NCBI GenBank assembly: GCA_902476875.1 | Contig: CABSFC010000075.1 | Location: forward strand, 1 to 13,590 | Origin: an uncultured Oscillibacter sp. | GTDB taxonomy: Bacteria > Bacillota > Clostridia > Oscillospirales > Oscillospiraceae | Direction of reading: 5' to 3' | DNA length: 13,590 nucleotides | In this document: positions 12,790-13,590 of the stretch, piece by piece | How the letters are laid out: each line of letters opens with the position of its first letter | Numbering within the stretch: position 1 is the first letter of the stretch | Program-made: the position numbers and the translations under genes | Notes under the pieces: generated by a model | The model's input: only the letters and a program-made list of their open reading frames with translations | Told to the model about the DNA's origin: nothing | Database searches by the model: none

Positions 12790-13590
12790 TTAAAACCGGA
12801 AATACAGGAACGGATTGTAGCTGCCGTCCACCAGATAGGCGGTGCAGACCACCAGCCCCAGGGCCATCAGAACGGGCGTCAGGCCCCTTTGCGCCCGGTC
12901 CGGCAGACGCTGCCAGCCCCGTTTGCCCAGCGTCGTGGAGGCAAGAACCAGCGCCAAAAACGTGACGGCATAGCTGCGGAGGCGGTAGCCGTCGGCGGCG
13001 CTCCAGACCGGTGCCCCGCCGAAGCAGGCCGACAGGTATCCGCCGCAGACGCTCAGGTCCTCCATGGCGAAGATGCCCCAGCCCACGAACACCACGATCA
13101 GGGTATAGAGACGCCTGACGGCGGCGGGCGTTTTCTCCAGCAAGCCTCGGAACACGTATTTCTCCAGAATCAGCCATGCCGCGAAGTACAATCCCCACAG
13201 GACAAAATTCCAGCTGGCCCCGTGCCAGAAGCCGGTGCAGAACCAGACGATCAGGATGTTCCGCAGGGTTTTGGCCGTGCCGCCCCGGTTGCCACCCAGG
13301 GGGATATACAGGTACTCCCGGAACCAGCCGGTCAGGGACATGTGCCACCGCCGCCAGAACTCCGTCACGGAGGCGGCGAGGTAGGGGTAGTCGAAGTTCT
13401 CGTTGAACCGGAAGCCGAAGATCCGTCCCAGGCCGATGGCCATGTCGGAGTAGCCGGAAAAGTCGAAGTAAATCTGGAAGCCGAAGGCCAGCAGGCCCAT
13501 CCAGCCGCCGACCGCTGTCAGCGTCCCGGCGCTCCGGGCCGCCAGGCAGTCCTCCCACAGCGCGCCGATGGAGTTGGCAAGCAGCACCTT
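12790..13590 (-). CDS. MBOAT-family O-acyltransferase (AlgI/DltB-like), C-terminal part, cut by window end
   Basis: The reading frame is open to the last base, so the N-terminus (probably about 200 residues) is missing. An internal GTG at 13587 is a Val codon, not a start. The visible 267 residues hold the family core. 'QIYFDFSGYSDMAIGLG' comes first, followed by EFWRRWHMSLTGWFREYLYIPLGG with the first conserved His. The catalytic-His block FWHGASWNFVLWG comes about 40 residues later, and several hydrophobic helices run to the C-terminus. Family members move acyl groups, usually acetyl, from a cytoplasmic donor across the membrane. Together with the adjacent DHHW protein this matches AlgI/AlgX-type polysaccharide O-acetylation systems. 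A DltB role is less likely, because DltB operons carry DltA, C and D and the partner here is DHHW-type. Confidence 0.94.
   Translation of the reverse strand, partial: KVLLANSIGALWEDCLAARSAGTLTAVGGWMGLLAFGFQIYFDFSGYSDMAIGLGRIFGFRFNENFDYPYLAASVTEFWRRWHMSLTGWFREYLYIPLGGNRGGTAKTLRNILIVWFCTGFWHGASWNFVLWGLYFAAWLILEKYVFRGLLEKTPAAVRRLYTLIVVFVGWGIFAMEDLSVCGGYLSACFGGAPVWSAADGYRLRSYAVTFLALVLASTTLGKRGWQRLPDRAQRGLTPVLMALGLVVCTAYLVDGSYNPFLYFRF

Noticed and set aside
10166..12965. Long plus-strand frames opposite the MBOAT/DHHW/CxxC operon (10166-11704 and 11631-12965)
   Set aside because: They are antisense shadows without domains or ribosome binding sites. The minus-strand genes have clear families, spacing and start signals.

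Overview
The window reads as chromosomal DNA of a high-GC Clostridia species, most likely an Oscillospiraceae-type gut bacterium (Flavonifractor/Lawsonibacter/Oscillibacter-like). This is inferred from GC-rich codon use, strong AGGAGG-type ribosome binding sites, sigma-A promoters, and families typical of that group (BlaI/M56 pairs, DHHW/MBOAT pairs, a PcrA with an N-terminal insertion). No rRNA, tRNA, CRISPR array, insertion sequence or phage gene was seen. The longest stretch without a gene is about 213 bases (4960-5172), and it is full of regulatory sites.

Layout, left to right. (1) 1-139, minus: N-terminal piece of a WecG/TagA/CpsF glycosyltransferase with its own extended -10 promoter. 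(2) 246-1166, minus: an EamA/DMT-type transporter ending in a clear terminator. (3) 1296-1949, plus: a HAD-superfamily phosphatase/phosphomutase with its own promoter and a strong terminator. (4) 2001-2426, minus: an unrecognised 141-residue protein of distinctly lower GC, just downstream of (5) 2458-4959, minus: the PcrA/UvrD helicase, whose promoter carries a palindrome at the predicted transcription start. (6) 5173-9656, plus: a two-gene signalling operon made of a BlaI/MecI-type repressor and a 1369-residue M56 (BlaR1-like) membrane metalloprotease, translationally coupled by an ATGA overlap. (7) 9738-10157, plus: a membrane-anchored rhodanese whose Shine-Dalgarno sequence lies in one arm of a perfect 16-bp inverted repeat. 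(8) 10193-13590, minus: a tightly packed run of MBOAT O-acyltransferase (cut by the window end), DHHW/AlgX-like partner and a 479-residue Cys/TPR-like protein. It converges on the rhodanese gene at a shared bidirectional terminator.

The most interesting part is region 6. The repressor promoter has two 18-bp dyads related to each other, centred 34 bp apart. One covers the -35 box and the other the predicted start site, which is a textbook arrangement for autorepression by a BlaI/MecI/CopY-family dimer. The partner protease keeps the BlaR1 membrane layout and HExxH zinc site. The penicillin-binding sensor of true BlaR1 is replaced by about 1000 extracellular residues of several unrelated-looking segments, including a DxDxDG calcium-loop motif and three degenerate helical repeats. 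It is probably a sensor for something other than beta-lactams. Region 8 looks like a cell-surface polysaccharide O-acetylation module. With the TagA-family gene at the other end, it gives the neighbourhood a mild cell-envelope flavour, although the flanks are separate transcription units.
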